A stretch of DNA of 28,625 nucleotides, taken from NCBI GenBank assembly GCA_002327765.1, contig DCUH01000090.1, positions 1 through 28,625 on the forward strand. The letters are read 5' to 3'. Position 1 is the first letter of the stretch, and each line of letters opens with the position of its first letter. Shown here piece by piece: positions 26,136 through 28,625 of this stretch. Origin of the DNA: a bacterium UBA2219. GTDB lineage: Bacteria; Desulfobacterota; Deferrimicrobia; Deferrimicrobiales; Deferrimicrobiaceae. Both the position numbers and the translations under genes were made by a program. The notes beneath the pieces are model-generated. The model made no database searches and had not been told where the DNA came from. It saw only the letters and a list, made by a program, of their open reading frames with translations.

Positions 26136-28625
26136 GACGTCCCCTTCCTCAACCTCTCTTTCCAGGCCGCAATCCGCATCAAGGCGTCGACGGGAGTGAG
26201 CCGGTCCGGCTCGGTGCGCCGGAGCTCTTCCAGCACGGATTCCTCTGTCCTGCGTTCCCCGCGGGAAAACAGATCCATCTGCGCGGGGTTCGCGCCCTCT
26301 CCCCGGCGGCCCGAAAGCGACGGGAGCCCGAATTCATTATACTCGGCGGATTCTAGGTTTTTCAAAATATCCCGTGCCCGATCGATGAGCGAAACCGGCA
26401 GGCCCGCCAGCCGCGCCACCTGGATCCCGTACGATTTGCTCGCGACGCCCTCGTCGATGCGCCGCAGGAAGATGATGTCGCCCTGCCATTCCCGAACCGC
26501 CACGTGGAAGTTCCGGGCGTGCGCGGAAGTCGAGACGATGTCGGTCAGCTCGTGGAAGTGCGTCGCGAAGAGGACCTTCGGCCGCGCGGGGGCGTCGTGC
26601 AGATGCTCGGCCACGGCCCATGCGATGCTGAGGCCGTCGTAGGTGCTCGTGCCGCGGCCAACCTCGTCCAGGACCACCAGCGTCCGCCCCGAGATGCCGG
26701 ACAGGATCCTGGCCGTCTCCCGCATCTCCACCATGAAGGTGCTCTCGCCCCGGGAGAGGTCGTCCGAGGCGCCGATCCGCGTGAAGATCCGGTCCACGAC
26801 GCCGATCTCCGCCCGGTCGGCCGGCACAAAGGAGCCGGCGTGGGCCAGCAGGACGATCAGCGCCACCTGCCGGATGTACGTCGACTTTCCGGCCATGTTC
26901 GGCCCCGTGATGATCGCGAGGCGGGCGCCGTCCGGCGAAAGCCGGCAGTCGTTCGGGACGAAGGCGTGCCGGCCGAGCATCTTTTCCACGACGGGATGCC
27001 GCCCGTTCTCGATGACGATGTCCTTCCCCCCGTTCACTCGCGGGCGGCCGTACCCGCCGTCGGCCGCCAGCTCGGAGAAGGCGAGCAGGACGTCGAGCTC
27101 GGCCACGGCCTCCGCGGCCGCCTGGATGGAGGGAAGACACCCTTTAAGCGACTCCCTCAAGGCGAGGAACAGCTCCTCCTCGCGCGCGTTGCGCTCCTCC
27201 TGTGCGCGCAGCACGCGGGTCTCGAACTCCTTCAGCTCCTGCGTCACGTACCGCTCGCCGTTCGCCAGCGTCTGTTTCCGGACGTAATCGTCCGGGACCC
27301 GTTCCAGGTTCGCGCGGGACACCTCGATGTAGTACCCGAAGACGCGGTTGTACCCCACCTTGAGCGCGCCGATCCCCGTGTGCCGCCTCTCCCGCGCCTC
27401 GAGCTCCGAAAGCATCTCCCTGCTGTGCGTCAGGAGGTGGGTCAGCTCGTCCACCCGGCCGTCGTACCCCGGGCGGAAAACGCCGCCTTCCCTGTACCCG
27501 GCCGGGAGCTCGTCGGCCAGCGCCCCGGAGATGAGCCCGGCGGCCTCGGAATGGTCGCCGAGCCGTTCGAGCACGCCCCGCAGCAGCGGGGAGGCCGGCT
27601 CCCCCAGCGCTTCCCTTAGCGCCGGCAGCGCCGCCAGGTTGTCCTTCAGCGCGCCCACGTCCCTGGGTCCGGAACGGTCCTGCGCCAGGCGCGACGCGAG
27701 CCGGGGCAGGTCCCCCATGGAGTCGAGGCGCGACGCGAGTTCCTTCCGGATGCCGTGCGCCTCAAGGAGCTCCCCCACTGCGTCGTGGCGCTCCCCGATC
27801 CGGTCGACGTCCTGAAGCGGCATGGCGAGCCACGAGCGGATCAACCTCGCGCCCATGGGCGTCCGCGTGCGGTCCACCGCCCACAGGAGGCTCCCCTTTC
27901 TCTCGCCGGACAGCGTCGAGAAGATCTCGAGCGTCCGCACCGCCGTCTCGTCCATCGCGAGGTAGCGTACACCCGCCCGCTCGGAAACCCGGGTGATCTC
28001 CGAAAGCGCCGCGGGCTGGTGGACATGCAGATAATACAGGATCGCCCGGACGACCCCCGCCGCCGGATGGCCCGGCGGGGGGACGTTTTCCATCCTACCG
28101 GGAGGTTCGAACGACCCCGCCGCGGCGGGGGACAGCTCCGTGAGGAGCTTCCCCTCGATCAGCCGCTTCCCTCGCGGAGTCGACGGCTTCCCCTCCCCCT
28201 CCAGCGCCACGAACTCCGCGGGGGTGATGCGAAAGAGCGCGTCGGCCAGCGCCTCTTCCGTGGGGCACGTCTCGTGATGGAACTCCCCGGTGGTCGCGTC
28301 GAGCGCGGCGTACGCGAAGGGCGCCGCGAAGCGCACGGCCGCCAGGTAGTTGTTCCCCCGCGCGTCGAGGCACTCCTCGTGGAACACGAGCCCGGGAGTG
28401 ACCACCTCGGTCACCTCGCGCCGGAAGATCCCTTTTTGCCCCGGCTCCTCCATCTGCTCGCAGACCGCGACCTTGCACCCCTGCCGGATCAGCTTCGACA
28501 GGTAGGCGTTGCGCGCGTGGTGCGGCACCCCGCACATCGGGATGTTCGCGTCCTTGTCCCTCGAGGTCAGGGCGATGTCGAGGAGGCGGGAGGCCCGGAT
28601 GGCGTCCTCGAAGAACATCTCGTAG
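26132..28625 (-). CDS. mutS: DNA mismatch repair protein MutS (N-terminus outside window)
   Basis: The frame is open to the right edge; the visible text starts within YEMFFEDA, part of the mismatch-recognition domain, so the start codon and roughly the first 30-40 residues lie beyond the window. Domains in order are the mismatch-binding domain (IPMCGVPHHARNAYLSKLI), the connector and core/lever, the clamp with VFGYYIEVSRANLERVP, and the ATPase domain. The ATPase domain has Walker A GPNMAGKST and DEVGRGTSTYDG, followed by FATHFHELT and the C-terminal helix-turn-helix (SYGIQVARLAGLP). MutS binds mismatches and recruits MutL. It is the first visible gene of the leftward host operon. Confidence 0.95.
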   Translation of the reverse strand, partial: YEMFFEDAIRASRLLDIALTSRDKDANIPMCGVPHHARNAYLSKLIRQGCKVAVCEQMEEPGQKGIFRREVTEVVTPGLVFHEECLDARGNNYLAAVRFAAPFAYAALDATTGEFHHETCPTEEALADALFRITPAEFVALEGEGKPSTPRGKRLIEGKLLTELSPAAAGSFEPPGRMENVPPPGHPAAGVVRAILYYLHVHQPAALSEITRVSERAGVRYLAMDETAVRTLEIFSTLSGERKGSLLWAVDRTRTPMGARLIRSWLAMPLQDVDRIGERHDAVGELLEAHGIRKELASRLDSMGDLPRLASRLAQDRSGPRDVGALKDNLAALPALREALGEPASPLLRGVLERLGDHSEAAGLISGALADELPAGYREGGVFRPGYDGRVDELTHLLTHSREMLSELEARERRHTGIGALKVGYNRVFGYYIEVSRANLERVPDDYVRKQTLANGERYVTQELKEFETRVLRAQEERNAREEELFLALRESLKGCLPSIQAAAEAVAELDVLLAFSELAADGGYGRPRVNGGKDIVIENGRHPVVEKMLGRHAFVPNDCRLSPDGARLAIITGPNMAGKSTYIRQVALIVLLAHAGSFVPADRAEIGVVDRIFTRIGASDDLSRGESTFMVEMRETARILSGISGRTLVVLDEVGRGTSTYDGLSIAWAVAEHLHDAPARPKVLFATHFHELTDIVSTSAHARNFHVAVREWQGDIIFLRRIDEGVASKSYGIQVARLAGLPVSLIDRARDILKNLESAEYNEFGLPSLSGRRGEGANPAQMDLFSRGERRTEESVLEELRRTEPDRLTPVDALMRIAAWKERLRKGTS

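Overview
The window is a GC-rich bacterial chromosome fragment made of two parts. Bases 1 to about 21,170 are most of a temperate, tailed (probably short-tailed) prophage. Bases about 21,270 to 28,625 are host chromosome: a leftward housekeeping operon mutS - amiC-type amidase - glnD - xerD. That host gene order and the base composition suggest a deltaproteobacterium of the Geobacter/Desulfuromonadota kind; this is an inference from gene order, not a measured relationship. The phage portal and a Bbp19-like protein point to a podovirus of the BPP-1 type. The prophage is cut by the left edge of the window, so tail, lysis and left attachment site are not visible.

The prophage has two divergent arms around a lambda-like switch at 13.9-15.5 kb. 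A CI/LexA-like repressor (rightward) faces a small Cro-like protein (leftward). Six copies of an inverted repeat of the form ATCGC-N5-GCGAT lie in two clusters, three between the two regulators and three upstream of the rightward early operon. Three sigma70-like promoters fit these operators closely. The leftward arm runs cro-like, a hairpin terminator, a CII-like regulator, small genes, a DnaB-like helicase, a replication protein with repeats, RusA, small regulators, a second terminator, then terminase, portal, scaffold, capsid and head-associated genes down to base 1. Two genes after the repressor encode a lipoprotein and a membrane-anchored protein and may act in the lysogen.

The rightward early arm (15.47-21.17 kb) holds a DNA recombination module: a PD-(D/E)XK nuclease, a Sak4-like ATPase and an SSB. 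A run of eight tiny genes follows, six of them with zinc-binding cysteine pairs, and then a tyrosine integrase next to the junction with host xerD. The most striking single item is the nuclease: its conserved motifs appear in circularly permuted order in one intact, well-started reading frame.

No rRNA, tRNA, CRISPR array, insertion sequence or reverse transcriptase was seen. No gap between genes exceeds about 200 bases.
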